From assembly GCF_947488185.1 (NCBI RefSeq), contig NZ_CANKYM010000004.1:124001-188000 (forward strand): a stretch of DNA of 64,000 nucleotides, in the 5' to 3' direction. Position numbers and translations under genes: made by a program. This DNA is from an uncultured Roseobacter sp. Lineage in GTDB: Bacteria > Pseudomonadota > Alphaproteobacteria > Rhodobacterales > Rhodobacteraceae. The notes beneath the pieces are model-generated. The model did no database searches. It had not been told where the DNA came from and saw only the letters and a list, made by a program, of their open reading frames with translations. Shown here piece after piece: positions 17,576-27,271 of this stretch (the first letter of the stretch is position 1; each line of letters starts with the position of its first letter).

Positions 17576-18211
17576 GTGATCCGGCACTGGCTGCCGTTGC
17601 TTCTGATCTACGCAATTCTGATCGCGTTTGGGCTGATGATCAGTGACCAGCTGTCCGGGGCCATTGCGCAAAAAGCCGAGGCGGGTGCAAGCGGCATGAT
17701 GTGGATGATCGGCCTGGTGTGCCTTATCTACATGCTCGCCTCCGCGATCCCCTTTGTCCCCGGGGCCGAGATCGGCCTGGGCCTGATCGCTGTCTTTGGC
17801 GCGCGTAGTGCTCTGCTGGTCTATGGCTGTATGATTGCGGCACTCAGTCTCTCCTACTTGATAGGCAGGCTGGTACCTGCGGACTGGTTGGCAGCAGCCT
17901 TACGCACGCTAAGGCTGCATAAACCCGCCGCGCTTGTGCATGAACTGGCCGATCTGCCCCCCGCCGCCTGCGAGGCCCGATTGCGCAACCACACCAGTAA
18001 TCGTTTCCTGCTGGCCCTGCTCGGGTACCGCTACGTGGCGCTGGCGCTGGCCATCAATCTGCCCGGCAACACGGTGCTGGGTGGTGGCGGCGGGCTGGCG
18101 CTCTTTGCAGGCATGAGCAGGCTCTTCAGCCCCTTGGGCTTTCTGATCACATTGCTGATTGCCGTCGCGCCGATCCCGTTGACCGTCGTGATGATGGGCT
18201 ACCAGCCCTAG
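17576..18211 (+). CDS. VTT-domain-like membrane protein (DedA/TVP38 group)
   Basis: A 211-aa integral membrane protein, start GTG 17576. Hydrophobic segments are separated by a soluble helix-rich loop (about 110-145). The segments PFVPGAEIGLGLIAVFG and INLPGNTVLGGGGGLALFAG resemble the re-entrant, glycine-rich elements of VTT/SNARE-associated (TVP38, DedA) proteins, which are linked to lipid transport across membranes. Substrate unknown. Its stop codon shares CTAG with the stop of the convergent helicase gene (18208-18211). Family membership is a moderate-confidence reading. Confidence 0.65.
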   Translation: MIRHWLPLLLIYAILIAFGLMISDQLSGAIAQKAEAGASGMMWMIGLVCLIYMLASAIPFVPGAEIGLGLIAVFGARSALLVYGCMIAALSLSYLIGRLVPADWLAAALRTLRLHKPAALVHELADLPPAACEARLRNHTSNRFLLALLGYRYVALALAINLPGNTVLGGGGGLALFAGMSRLFSPLGFLITLLIAVAPIPLTVVMMGYQP

Positions 18212-20235
18212 GGTTTGCGCCGTGGCGTCGCGTTGGGTCCTTTGCCGCCGGGCTTGCCGCGTTTGTGCGGCGGCACAAACCGTTTCGAGGTGTCGGCGGC
18301 GCGTTTCTTAGAGGCACCGCTGTCGCGTTTGCCCGCCGGTTTGCCTTTGGGCCTGTCCTCCCGGGTGTCCCGCTTTGGCCGCTCGGATTTTGCCGCATCG
18401 CGGTTTTCCTTTGTCCATACGGGTTTAGCACGTGGCGCACGCGCGCCATCCGCTGCCGCATCCGATTTCGCTTTGGGCTTGGCCCCGGGCTTCATCGGTG
18501 AGCGGTCGGTTTTATGCGATTTTGGCGGCTTTTTCCCCTTGGGGGCGGCGGCGGGCTTATAGGGCTTCTTCTCTTCATGCGGCGCGCGTGCCTGTGGTGC
18601 ATCGCTGCGGGATGGTTTCCGCCCATCCGGCTTTGAACCACGCGGTGGCGCGCTGCGCTCAAGATTGGGCGGGCTGTCCAGCCGGGTGAGGCGGGCGCCG
18701 TCTTCCAGCGTCATATCCGCCCCGACGGCGGCTACGAAAGCATCCGCCCGGCTGGCCAGCACCTCGACATAGCTGTGGTCTTGCTGAATGCGGATCGCGC
18801 CGATGTCATCCTTGGTCAGATCACCGCGCTTGCAGACCATCGGCAACAGCATGCGCGGCTCTGCACCATCGCGCCGCCCCAGCGAGACCGAGAACCACAC
18901 GGATGGGCCAAATTCCTTGCGCGGGCGGTCATCCTTTGCCGTAGGGTCCGACAATTCCTCCGGCGCGGATTTGCGCGCGCGGCTGAGGTTGACAAAGGCG
19001 GCGGCCAGTTGCTCGGCAGAGAATTCAGCGACCAGTTGCGAGACGATTTCCTGCGCATCATCAGGCACGGGGTCGGTCCAGGAGGGGTCCGACATCATCC
19101 GCGTTTGATCTGCGGCTAGGACATCGGCTGCAGAGGGGGGCACATCCCACTCTGCCGTCAGCTTGGCCCAACCCAGCAGGCGGTTGGCCTTGCCGCGCAT
19201 CTTGGGCGGCACGATCAGCGCAGAGACGCCTTTGCGTCCTGCACGCCCGGTGCGCCCGGAACGGTGCAGCAACGTGTCGGAATTCGATGGCAGATCGGCG
19301 TGGATCACCAGTTCGAGGTTCGGCAGGTCGATGCCGCGCGCGGCCACATCGGTGGCGACACAGACCCGCGCGCGCCCGTCGCGCAGCGATTGCAGGGCGT
19401 TGCTGCGTTCCGATTGCGTCAACTCGCCCGAAAGCGCCACAACCGAGAAGTTCCGGTTGGTCAGCCGTGAGGTCATGCGCGCCACCGCCGCCCGCGTGTT
19501 GCAGAAGACGATCGCGTTCTTGGCCTCATAAAAGCGCAGCACGTTGATGATTGCGTTGTCGATGTCGCGCGGATGCGTGGTGAGCGCGCGGTATTCGATA
19601 TCTGCGTGCTGGCGGGCTTCTCCGGCGGTGGAGATACGCTGCACATCGCGCTGATAGCTCTGCGCCAGCTTGGCAATGGCTGCCGGGACGGTGGCCGAAA
19701 AGAGCAGGGTGCGGCGGTCTTCGGGCGTCTCGGAGAGGATGAATTCCAGTTCTTCCCGAAAGCCTAGATCCAGCATCTCGTCGGCTTCATCCAGCACCAC
19801 GGCGCGGATGGCGGAGAGGTCGATATTGCCCCGCTTGATGTGATCGCAAAGCCGCCCGGGCGTGGCGACGACCACATGCGCCCCCCGTTCCAGCGCGCGG
19901 CGTTCGCTGCGGCTGTCCATACCGCCCACGCAAGAGGTCACAGCCGCCCCAGCCAGCCCATAGAGCCACGTCAGTTCGCGGTTCACCTGCATGGCCAACT
20001 CGCGCGTGGGCGCGATAACCAGCGCCAGTGGTGCACCGGCGCGGTCAAAATGGGTGTCGTCTCTCAGTAGGGTCGGCGCAATGGCAAGGCCAAAGCCAAC
20101 CGTCTTGCCGGAGCCGGTCTGGGCAGAAACCAGCAGATCAGCCTGCGCAAGGCTCGGATCGGTGACGGCCTCCTGTACAGGTGTCAGCGTCTCATAACCC
20201 TGTTGTGCAAGGGCGTCGGAAAGGGTCTGGATCAC
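18208..20235 (-). CDS. DEAD-box RNA helicase with DbpA-like RNA-binding domain
   Basis: ATP-dependent RNA helicase, probably acting in ribosome assembly or cold adaptation. The 675-aa protein contains the Q motif (YETLTPVQ), AQTGSGKT, PTRELAMQV, TPGRLCDH, the box itself as LDEADEMLDLGF, and FSAT, then the helicase C domain (VATDVAARGIDLP, HRSGRTGRAGRKG). A DbpA/CsdA-type RNA-binding domain follows near residues 455-535, then a long Lys/Arg/Pro-rich tail. I chose GTG 20235 because AAGGA lies 7 bases upstream and the Q motif follows shortly. A longer in-frame start would reach the lysE start and read through non-coding sequence. Confidence 0.9.
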   Translation of the reverse strand: MIQTLSDALAQQGYETLTPVQEAVTDPSLAQADLLVSAQTGSGKTVGFGLAIAPTLLRDDTHFDRAGAPLALVIAPTRELAMQVNRELTWLYGLAGAAVTSCVGGMDSRSERRALERGAHVVVATPGRLCDHIKRGNIDLSAIRAVVLDEADEMLDLGFREELEFILSETPEDRRTLLFSATVPAAIAKLAQSYQRDVQRISTAGEARQHADIEYRALTTHPRDIDNAIINVLRFYEAKNAIVFCNTRAAVARMTSRLTNRNFSVVALSGELTQSERSNALQSLRDGRARVCVATDVAARGIDLPNLELVIHADLPSNSDTLLHRSGRTGRAGRKGVSALIVPPKMRGKANRLLGWAKLTAEWDVPPSAADVLAADQTRMMSDPSWTDPVPDDAQEIVSQLVAEFSAEQLAAAFVNLSRARKSAPEELSDPTAKDDRPRKEFGPSVWFSVSLGRRDGAEPRMLLPMVCKRGDLTKDDIGAIRIQQDHSYVEVLASRADAFVAAVGADMTLEDGARLTRLDSPPNLERSAPPRGSKPDGRKPSRSDAPQARAPHEEKKPYKPAAAPKGKKPPKSHKTDRSPMKPGAKPKAKSDAAADGARAPRAKPVWTKENRDAAKSERPKRDTREDRPKGKPAGKRDSGASKKRAADTSKRFVPPHKRGKPGGKGPNATPRRKP

Positions 20236-20416
20236 GGAAAGGTCCTTCGTGTGATGTGCGGCTGGGCCGCCTGTGCGGGGGCGCGGTTGCGGCGTCGTTA
20301 TGCCTTTGGCCGCCAAGAGTCGATGGGCATTCCGAAATACAACAGACCGGTGACGCATTGACGCTGCGGGGTTTTCGCGGCTAGCGTTCCGGGACACGAG
20401 GAAGGACGCATCGCCC

Positions 20417-21046
20417 ATGTCACTGGAAACCTACCTTCTTTACCTCGCTGCGGTCGCTGTTTTCTTTGCCACTCCGCCGGACACCAGCCAGCTGTTGATC
20501 ATTTCCAACAGCATCCGTCACGGGTTGCGCCGCAGCGTCTTTACCATTGTCGGCGATCTTTCTGCCAATGCGGTGCAGATGACGGCGGCGGCCTTTGGTC
20601 TCGCGGCGATCATCGCCACCTCCGCCAGTGCGTTTCTCTGGATCAAATGGCTTGGTGTTGCCTATCTGCTCTGGATCGGGGCGCAGCTGTTTCTGAGCAA
20701 GGATCAGGCGCGAGAGGCTGGCGCGGGCACTGCAGGCGGCGCGCTTAGGCTGTTCCGCCAGGGCTTCGTGACCTCGATGGCCAACCCTTTTGCGGTGGTG
20801 TTCTTTGGCGCGCTTTTCCCGCAATTCATCAATCCCGCGCAGCCGGTGCTGCCGCAGCTTTTCGTGCTCGGGGTGACGTATATCGTGGTCGATGGGCTGA
20901 TCCTGCTGCTCTGGGGGTGGCTTGGGGTGCGGGCAGCCAGCGCGCTGCAGCGATTTTCCTTTGCTTTAGTCAATCGCATCTGTGGCACCTTGATGATTGC
21001 GGCGGCGGGTTTGCTGGCCAGCAAGGATTTCCAACCGCAGCGGTGA
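20417..21046 (+). CDS. LysE family amino acid exporter
   Basis: A 209-aa inner-membrane protein with about six hydrophobic helices, of the LysE/RhtB translocator family, which exports amino acids or related metabolites. The family pattern is seen in FFATPPDTSQLLIISNSIRHG (where TPGP is usual), GVAYLLWIGAQLF and FRQGFVTSMANPFAVVFFGALFPQF. The usual TPGP is replaced by TPPD, a small departure. It is divergent from the helicase and ends immediately before the urtE stop (TGATCA shared junction). Substrate unknown. Confidence 0.85.
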   Translation: MSLETYLLYLAAVAVFFATPPDTSQLLIISNSIRHGLRRSVFTIVGDLSANAVQMTAAAFGLAAIIATSASAFLWIKWLGVAYLLWIGAQLFLSKDQAREAGAGTAGGALRLFRQGFVTSMANPFAVVFFGALFPQFINPAQPVLPQLFVLGVTYIVVDGLILLLWGWLGVRAASALQRFSFALVNRICGTLMIAAAGLLASKDFQPQR

Positions 21047-21742
21047 TCAGAGCGCCAGGTCTTCCAACAGGTCAGCCATGGCGTAATCCGCCTTGGCACG
21101 CGCCCGTTTGAGCCGTCCGCCCTCCATCAGCACGAAACTGTCGCCCAGCCGGTAGGCGAAATCGGCGTTCTGTTCGACCAGAACGATGGCCATCTCACCC
21201 TGCGCGCGCAGCATCTCCAGCGCATCACCGATCTGCTGGATGATGTTGGGCTGGATGCCTTCGGTGGGCTCATCAAGCAAGAGCACCTTGGGTCGGGTGA
21301 TCAGCGCGCGGGCGATGGCCAGCTGCTGCTGTTGTCCGCCGGACAGATCACCGCCCCGCCGGGTGCGCATGTCGCCCAGCACGGGGAAGAGGTCAAAGAT
21401 GTGGTCAGGCACGTGATGATCCGACGTGGGTAGGCAGGCAAACCCGGTTTCGAGGTTTTCCAGCACGGTCATCATCGGGAAAACTTCGCGGCCCTGCGGA
21501 ACATAGGCGATGCCGGCACGGGCGGCCAATGCGGCGGATCCCTGCGGCAAGCTTTGCCCGTTCAGCGTTACGCTGCCGCCGGAGGCCGGATAGCGGCCCG
21601 CGATGGCCTTGAGGAGGCTGGTCTTGCCGACGCCATTGTTGCCCATGACGGCCGTGATTTGCCCGCGCAGCGCGGCAAAGGTGATGTCATAGAGAATACG
21701 GCTCTGGCCGTAGTGCAGGGAGAGATCGCCAACCTCAAGCAT
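21047..21742 (-). CDS. urtE: Urea ABC transporter ATP-binding protein UrtE
   Basis: Second ATPase of the urea importer, LivF-like. The 231-aa protein has Walker A GNNGVGKTS, signature LSGGQQQQLAIA and Walker B VLLLDEPTEGIQPNII. The EGIQPNIIQQI motif is typical of UrtE relative to LivF. It is the last gene of urtABCDE, and its start overlaps urtD by eight bases. Convergent with lysE. Confidence 0.9.
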   Translation of the reverse strand: MLEVGDLSLHYGQSRILYDITFAALRGQITAVMGNNGVGKTSLLKAIAGRYPASGGSVTLNGQSLPQGSAALAARAGIAYVPQGREVFPMMTVLENLETGFACLPTSDHHVPDHIFDLFPVLGDMRTRRGGDLSGGQQQQLAIARALITRPKVLLLDEPTEGIQPNIIQQIGDALEMLRAQGEMAIVLVEQNADFAYRLGDSFVLMEGGRLKRARAKADYAMADLLEDLAL

Positions 21743-22484
21743 GGGACCGCCCCAGATAGACGTCGATCACCTGCTGGTTCGAGGTGACATGGTCAAGGTT
21801 GCCTTCGGCCAGTACCGACCCCTCGTGCAGCACCGTGACCTTGCAGTTCAGGCGGCGCACGAATTCCATATCATGTTCGACAACCACAACGGCGCGGGTT
21901 TCAGCGGCGCGGCGCAGGATGTCGGTGGTCTTCTCGCGCTCTTCCACGGTCATGCCCGCAGCGGGTTCGTCGACCAGCAAGAGGCGCGGGTCCTGCGCCA
22001 GCAGCATGCCGATCTCCAGCCACTGCTTTTGCCCGTGGCTGAGCTCCTCCGCCGGGCGGGTGAGGCTGTCCAGCAGCCCGATCTCCTCGGCAATCGCCTC
22101 GATCCGCGCGGCGTTTTTTGCTGTCTTCTTGTGGGTCAGCACCGCGAAGGGCCCGCGCGGGTTCTTGAGCGCCATGGCGAGGTTCTGCCGCACGGTCTGG
22201 TCTTCGAACACGGTGGGTTTCTGAAACTTGCGTCCAATGCCTTCACGGGCGATCTGGCTTTCGGACATGCCGAGCAGCGAGATGTTTTTATCGCCCCAGA
22301 TCACGTGGCCTTCATCCGGTTTCGTCTTGCCGGTCACGATGTCCATGAAGGTGGTTTTGCCCGCACCATTGGGGCCGATGATTGCGCGCAGTTCCGCCGG
22401 GGCGAAGTTGATCGAGAGATTGTTGATGGCGCGGAACCCGTCGAAACTGACCGATACACCGGAGACCTCCAGCAGCATGCTCAT
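21735..22484 (-). CDS. urtD: Urea ABC transporter ATP-binding protein UrtD
   Basis: First ATPase of the urea importer, LivG-like. The 249-aa protein shows GPNGAGKTT, the family-typical signature LSHGQKQWLEIGMLL, and LLLVDEPAAGMTVEER. The SHGQKQWLEI form is characteristic of UrtD. It overlaps urtE by eight bases and urtC by four, indicating translational coupling in one transcript. Confidence 0.92.
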   Translation of the reverse strand: MSMLLEVSGVSVSFDGFRAINNLSINFAPAELRAIIGPNGAGKTTFMDIVTGKTKPDEGHVIWGDKNISLLGMSESQIAREGIGRKFQKPTVFEDQTVRQNLAMALKNPRGPFAVLTHKKTAKNAARIEAIAEEIGLLDSLTRPAEELSHGQKQWLEIGMLLAQDPRLLLVDEPAAGMTVEEREKTTDILRRAAETRAVVVVEHDMEFVRRLNCKVTVLHEGSVLAEGNLDHVTSNQQVIDVYLGRSHA

Positions 22485-23647
22485 GGCTGTTTCCTCACCA
22501 GATAGTCAAAGAGCCCGCCGATGCCTTTGGGAAAGAGCAGGGTGACCGCGACGAAGGACACGCCCAGCAGTACCAGCCACCAGTCGGTCCATTGGATGGT
22601 GTAGAACCCGAGGTTGATGTCAGGTGCGCCGCCGCCCGTGAACCAGCTGGAGAGCAGCGAGACAAAGGCCGCGCCAATCACCGCGCCATAGAGCCTGCCG
22701 CGCCCGCCAATGGCGACCCAGACAGCAAGGTAGATCGAAGCGATGGGGGCGATTTCACCGGGGTTGATGATGCCCGCCTGTGGGTAGTAAAGCGCACCCG
22801 CGATGCCGGAGATGACAGCGGTGATGGTAAAGACGAAGAGCTTGTAGCTTTCCACGTGGTAGCCGAGGAAGCGCACGCGGGCCTCGTTATCGCGGATGCC
22901 CTTGATCACGCTGCCCATCTTGCCAGAGACGATCCAGGCGAAAAACACATAGCCTGCGCCGAGGGCTGCGGCAGAGATGAGGAAGAAGACGATGGCTATG
23001 GTGGATTGTGGCGTGCTTTCGAACCCGGGGATATTCTGCAGGCCTGAGAGGCCGTTGTTGCCGCGCAACCCGCTGTCGTTCTGGAAGAGGTAGAGCGACA
23101 GGGCCAGCGTCATGGCCTGTGTCAGGATCGACAGGTAGACGCCGGTAACGCGGCTGCGGAAGGCCAGCCAGCCAAAGACCAGCGCCAACAGGCCGGGGAC
23201 CAGCACCACCATCAGCAGTTGCAGGACCAGGCTGTCGGCAAAGGCCCAGATCAAGGGGAACTCCGACGATCCGACCACGCCGAAGATCTGGTTGCCGATG
23301 GCGTCAGAGATCTCCTGCGGCGTGGGCGGGATGGTCTGGCCAGAGAGGCTCTCCAGCACGATGCCTTCGGTGCGGGCATACATCAGCCACATGCCGATGG
23401 CGTAGCCGCCAATGCCGAAAAAAGCGAAGTGGCCCAGCGAAAGGATGCCGCAATAGCCCCAGACCACGTCCATGGCGATGGCGATGAGGCAGAGGCAGAG
23501 GGTCTTGCCCAGCGTTTTCACGAAGGAGGTGGAAATCAGCCCGGCGCCCGTGGCCTCGGACAGCAGGGTGACCATGAGGGTGAAAAGACCCAGGGCGGCG
23601 ATGAACCACAAGACGGACGGGTTTTCGGAGAGAAAGCTTTTGCGCAT
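22481..23647 (-). CDS. urtC: Urea ABC transporter permease UrtC
   Basis: LivM-type permease of the urea importer. The 388-aa protein is largely hydrophobic, with the branched-chain permease motifs GHFAFFGIGGYAIGMW and AVISGIAGALYYPQAGIINPG, and SGKMGSVIKGIRDNEARVRFLGY as the coupling loop. ATG 23647 (MRKSFLSENP) lies 4 bases after the urtB stop; a longer in-frame start would overlap urtB. Four-base overlap with urtD. Confidence 0.92.
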   Translation of the reverse strand: MRKSFLSENPSVLWFIAALGLFTLMVTLLSEATGAGLISTSFVKTLGKTLCLCLIAIAMDVVWGYCGILSLGHFAFFGIGGYAIGMWLMYARTEGIVLESLSGQTIPPTPQEISDAIGNQIFGVVGSSEFPLIWAFADSLVLQLLMVVLVPGLLALVFGWLAFRSRVTGVYLSILTQAMTLALSLYLFQNDSGLRGNNGLSGLQNIPGFESTPQSTIAIVFFLISAAALGAGYVFFAWIVSGKMGSVIKGIRDNEARVRFLGYHVESYKLFVFTITAVISGIAGALYYPQAGIINPGEIAPIASIYLAVWVAIGGRGRLYGAVIGAAFVSLLSSWFTGGGAPDINLGFYTIQWTDWWLVLLGVSFVAVTLLFPKGIGGLFDYLVRKQP

Positions 23648-23651
23648 GGGG

Positions 23652-25577
23652 TCAGTCCGCCGCCGCCCGGCCTTTGAGGGCGACAATACCCTTCGGCCGG
23701 AACTGGATGAAAAGGATGATGAAGAGGATCATATAGGTCTGGGCCGCGAGCGTGTTCGAGGGGTTCAGCCATTCGATGCCCTTTTGCAGGAACCCGATCA
23801 TCGAAGCACCCGCAAGCGTGCCCCAGACATTGCCGACACCGCCGACAACCACGGTCATGAAGCTTTGCACGATGTAATCCGCGCCCATTTCCGATGTCAC
23901 CTTGGCGTAAAGGCCGATGGCCACACCGGCGATGCCCGCGATGCCGGAGCCTAAGCCAAAGGTGAGCATGTTGATCCGGTCGGGGTTGATGCCCATGCTG
24001 GCCGCCATGCCGGGGTTCTGCGTGACCGCGCGCACTTCCAGCCCCAGCCGGGTGCGTTTGAGCACAAAGAGGATCAGCGCCAGAAACAGCAGCGCCAGCA
24101 CGAAAATCGCGATGCGGATATAGCTGATGGCGATCACGTCAGAAATCACCCAGGCGCCATCCAGCCAGTCGGGCGAGGTCAGCGGGCGGGCCTGCGTGCC
24201 AAAGACGTTCTTGGCCAATTGCTGCAGCGCGATGGAAATCCCGAAAGTGGCCAGCAGCGTCTCCAGCGGGCGGTGGTAGAGGTGGCGGATCACCAGCCGT
24301 TCCATCGTGACCCCTGCGCCAAAGGTGATGGCAAAGGCCAGCGGCAGGGCGACAAGGATCGAAACCGTGTAATCGGGGATGAAGGTCTGCACGACATAGC
24401 CCGTGTAGGCCCCCATCATGATGAATTCGCCATGGGCCATGTTGATCACGCCCATGACGCCGAAGGTGATGGCGAGGCCGATGGCGGCGAGAAAGTAGAT
24501 CGAGGCAAGCGAAAGCCCGTCGAGCGCGAGATCCGCCGCCTGGGCAAAGGCCACCCGTTGTTCCACCGATGCGAGGGCGGCTTCGGCGGCGGCGGTGATC
24601 TCTGCGTTGGGTTCGTCGTAGAGATCGTAGAAGACGTATTCCCCCAGCGCATGGTCGCGCGTCTGCGTGGTGACGAGCGGCGGCGCCAGCCCTTCTTTGG
24701 CGAGCGCGGCATAGGCTCGCTCGCGCGCGGCATCTGTGCCAAGTTGGGCCAGAGGGACATTGCCAACTCGTCCGGCGACAATGTTAGCCTCCAGGGCGGC
24801 GCGGATCACTGGCGGTCCGGTGCGCGCCGGCGCAAAGCCTGCCTCTACCAGTTGGGCGTAATAGGCATCGGGCGCCTGCATCGGGTCGAGAATACGTGCG
24901 ATGTTCCCTTCCGGCTCTGTTGGAGCGACGCCAGAACTGCTTTGCAGGATCTGATTGAGCACACTGCGCGCCTCGACGCTGGTGTCCTTGGCCAGACTGT
25001 TGATGGCGGTGATGCGGTCTTCCGGATTATCGGCAAAGCGGGTGGAGAGGAAATTGGCCAGCTGTATCTTGCGCGCCTTGAGGACTGGATCGGGTTCGCC
25101 CTCGACCGATGCCAGAAGGGGGGCGAGCTGGTCTGCAGCCGGGCGGCGCGCGATAGAGGCAACGGCGGTTGTGCGGCGCGTCAGATTGTCATCGCTGAGC
25201 TGGAATTGTACGAGCGCGGTGCCGATCACCCGGCGCACGCCGCCGTTTGGCTTGAGCTGCTTGAAATCTGATTTGTCTGCTGTGGTCTCTGCGCCGCTAT
25301 CCACGTCACGCAGATTGATCTGGTCGTCTTCTACTGCGCCGATGAAGAACTGCCCGTCGCTGCTCTGCCACACCGATTTTTCTACCCAGGCCTCCAGAAA
25401 GCCCGGCACTGTTGGCAACCCGGAGGCAACCAGGTCCTCCAGCGCAACATTTACAGTCTTGCGCGAGGGCTTGGCGATTTCATCCGCATGAGTCTGCAGG
25501 ATCGCCTGAAGCTCCTGCGCCTGCGCGGCCATAATTGTGCCAAAACAAAGTGCAATGGCGTAGAAAAAGCGGCGCAT
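23652..25577 (-). CDS. urtB: Urea ABC transporter permease UrtB, with large N-terminal domain
   Basis: LivH-type permease of the urea importer. The 641-aa protein starts with a signal peptide (MRRFFYAIALCFGTIMAAQAQ) and a roughly 300-residue periplasmic, helix-rich region containing HEAT-like segments (TRRTTAVASIARRPAADQLAPLL). The permease proper runs from about residue 350 (LDGLSLASIYFLAAIGLAITFGVMGVINMAHGEFIMMGAY). An extended N-terminal domain is common in proteobacterial UrtB, though this one is at the long end. Sits 67 bases after urtA. Confidence 0.9.
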   Translation of the reverse strand: MRRFFYAIALCFGTIMAAQAQELQAILQTHADEIAKPSRKTVNVALEDLVASGLPTVPGFLEAWVEKSVWQSSDGQFFIGAVEDDQINLRDVDSGAETTADKSDFKQLKPNGGVRRVIGTALVQFQLSDDNLTRRTTAVASIARRPAADQLAPLLASVEGEPDPVLKARKIQLANFLSTRFADNPEDRITAINSLAKDTSVEARSVLNQILQSSSGVAPTEPEGNIARILDPMQAPDAYYAQLVEAGFAPARTGPPVIRAALEANIVAGRVGNVPLAQLGTDAARERAYAALAKEGLAPPLVTTQTRDHALGEYVFYDLYDEPNAEITAAAEAALASVEQRVAFAQAADLALDGLSLASIYFLAAIGLAITFGVMGVINMAHGEFIMMGAYTGYVVQTFIPDYTVSILVALPLAFAITFGAGVTMERLVIRHLYHRPLETLLATFGISIALQQLAKNVFGTQARPLTSPDWLDGAWVISDVIAISYIRIAIFVLALLFLALILFVLKRTRLGLEVRAVTQNPGMAASMGINPDRINMLTFGLGSGIAGIAGVAIGLYAKVTSEMGADYIVQSFMTVVVGGVGNVWGTLAGASMIGFLQKGIEWLNPSNTLAAQTYMILFIILFIQFRPKGIVALKGRAAAD

Positions 25578-25644
25578 GGGAGTAGCCTTTGGTCTTGGGT
25601 GTTGCGGGGCCGCGGGGAGGAGGATGCGGCCCCGGTCTTGGCGA

Positions 25645-26925
25645 TCAGTAGTTCGAGGTCAACTGAACGCAGGTTTCTGTCTCGGTGTTGAACATGCCGC
25701 AGCCGAGCTCTTTCCAGTCGGAGACAAGCTTGGCGCTGTCAGGCAGGAAATCGGTCCAGGCGTCGCCCGGTACTTCCTTGGTCTGCGAGATGATGTCGAA
25801 CTGACCGTCCGCCGTGATCTCGCCGATCAGCACCGGTTTTGCCAGATGGTGGTTCGGCAGCATGACGGCGGTGCCGCCGGTCAGGTTCGGGAATTCCTGC
25901 CCGTACATGGCCGTGCGCACGGCATCGACATCGGTGGTACCCGCTTCGGTCGCCGCGTTCACCCACATGTTGAAACCGATGTAATGTGCTTCCATCGGGT
26001 CGTTGGTCACGCGCTCTTCACCGGCAAACGCCTTCCAGGCGTCGATGAATTCTGTGTTGGCCGGCGTGTCCGCAGATTGGAAATAGTTCCACGCGGCGAG
26101 GTGTCCCACCAAGTTCGACGTGTCGAGACCGGAGAGTTCTTCTTCACCCACCGAGAAGGCCACAACGGGGATGTCATCAGCCGAGATATCAGCTGCCGCC
26201 AGCTCCTTGTAAAAGCCGATGTTGGCGTCCCCGTTGATGGTGGAGATCACGCCGACCTGTTTGCCATCTTCACCCAAGGCAACCACATCGCCCACGATGG
26301 TGGCCCAGTCAGAGTGGCCAAAGGGCGTGTAGTTCACAAAGATATCGTCCGCTGCAATGCCTTTGTCCTGCAGGTATTGCTCCAGAATATTGTTGGTCGT
26401 GCGCGGATAGACATAGTCGGTGCCGAGCAGGGCGAATTTCTCCACGCCCAGTTCTTCGAGGAAGTAATCCACTGCCGGGATCGCCTGCTGGTTGGGCGCG
26501 GCGCCGGTGTAGAAGACGTTCTTGGAGCTTTCTTCGCCCTCATATTGCACCGGGTAGAATAGCAGCCCGTTCAGCTCTTCGATGACCGGCAGTACGGATT
26601 TGCGCGACACGGAGGTCCAGTTGCCAAAGATCACGTCGACATCGTGCACGGTCAGCAGCTCGCGCGCCTTCTCTGCAAAGAGCGGCCAGTCGGAGGCGGG
26701 ATCGACGACCACGGCCTCGATCTGGCAGCCCAGCACGCCACCAGCGGCGTTCTGCTTTTCGATCAGCATCAGCATGGTGTCTTTGAGCGTTGTTTCGGAA
26801 ATGGCCATGGTTCCGGAGAGCGAGTGCAGCACACCCACCTTGACCAGGTCCGCGCATTCGGCGGCGGCCATGGCGGCGCTACCCAATACGGCAGCGGTTA
26901 CATAGGAGGAAAATTTCAGCGTCAT
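25645..26925 (-). CDS. urtA: Urea ABC transporter substrate-binding protein UrtA
   Basis: Periplasmic urea receptor. The 426-aa protein has a signal peptide (hydrophobic core to about residue 21, then AAAECADLVKVG) and a type I periplasmic binding fold. UrtA-typical segments are GVLHSLSGTMAISETTLKD, FGNWTSVSRKSVLPVIEE, LLFYPVQYEGEESSKNVFYTG and NDPMEAHYIGFNMW. It heads urtABCDE. No urease genes are inside the window; such transporters often lie near ure, which may be elsewhere. Confidence 0.93.
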   Translation of the reverse strand: MTLKFSSYVTAAVLGSAAMAAAECADLVKVGVLHSLSGTMAISETTLKDTMLMLIEKQNAAGGVLGCQIEAVVVDPASDWPLFAEKARELLTVHDVDVIFGNWTSVSRKSVLPVIEELNGLLFYPVQYEGEESSKNVFYTGAAPNQQAIPAVDYFLEELGVEKFALLGTDYVYPRTTNNILEQYLQDKGIAADDIFVNYTPFGHSDWATIVGDVVALGEDGKQVGVISTINGDANIGFYKELAAADISADDIPVVAFSVGEEELSGLDTSNLVGHLAAWNYFQSADTPANTEFIDAWKAFAGEERVTNDPMEAHYIGFNMWVNAATEAGTTDVDAVRTAMYGQEFPNLTGGTAVMLPNHHLAKPVLIGEITADGQFDIISQTKEVPGDAWTDFLPDSAKLVSDWKELGCGMFNTETETCVQLTSNY

Positions 26926-27271
26926 AGGTCGTTCGTCCCTGTGTGTCGCTGCGGGGGACTCGGGCGGCGCATCGGGCGCTTTCCAAGGGTGGTCTGACCG
27001 GTGTAAGTCAGGTCCCGCAACAGTGATGTTGTAGTCGCGCGGGGGGAGCTATCTGCCAGGATGGCCCCCTGCGCGGCGTTGATGCCCGTGTTGAGCGCAC
27101 TCAATTGACCGCAAGCATGGGATACGGGCCAGCGAATGCTGGTGCCATAGGCGCGAATGCAGGGTTCTGCTGACAGGGGTGCCTAAAAACTAGCGGAATG
27201 CTTAATTATTAGACGGATGGCGTCTTCTGGCGCGGTCGTGCCGGTTCGTTCCTGAGGTTTTGAGGTGGCCG
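26926..27271. other. Non-coding region upstream of urtA (346 bp)
   Basis: This region holds the urtA promoter and the 3' flank of the DUF2461 gene. I looked for nitrogen-control elements (paired NtrC half-sites, a -24/-12 sigma-54 promoter) and found no convincing match. Nothing else recognised. Confidence 0.5.

Noticed and set aside
26926..27271. NtrC or sigma-54 promoter upstream of urtA
   Set aside because: Searched by eye for paired half-sites and a GG-N10-GC element; only isolated partial matches.
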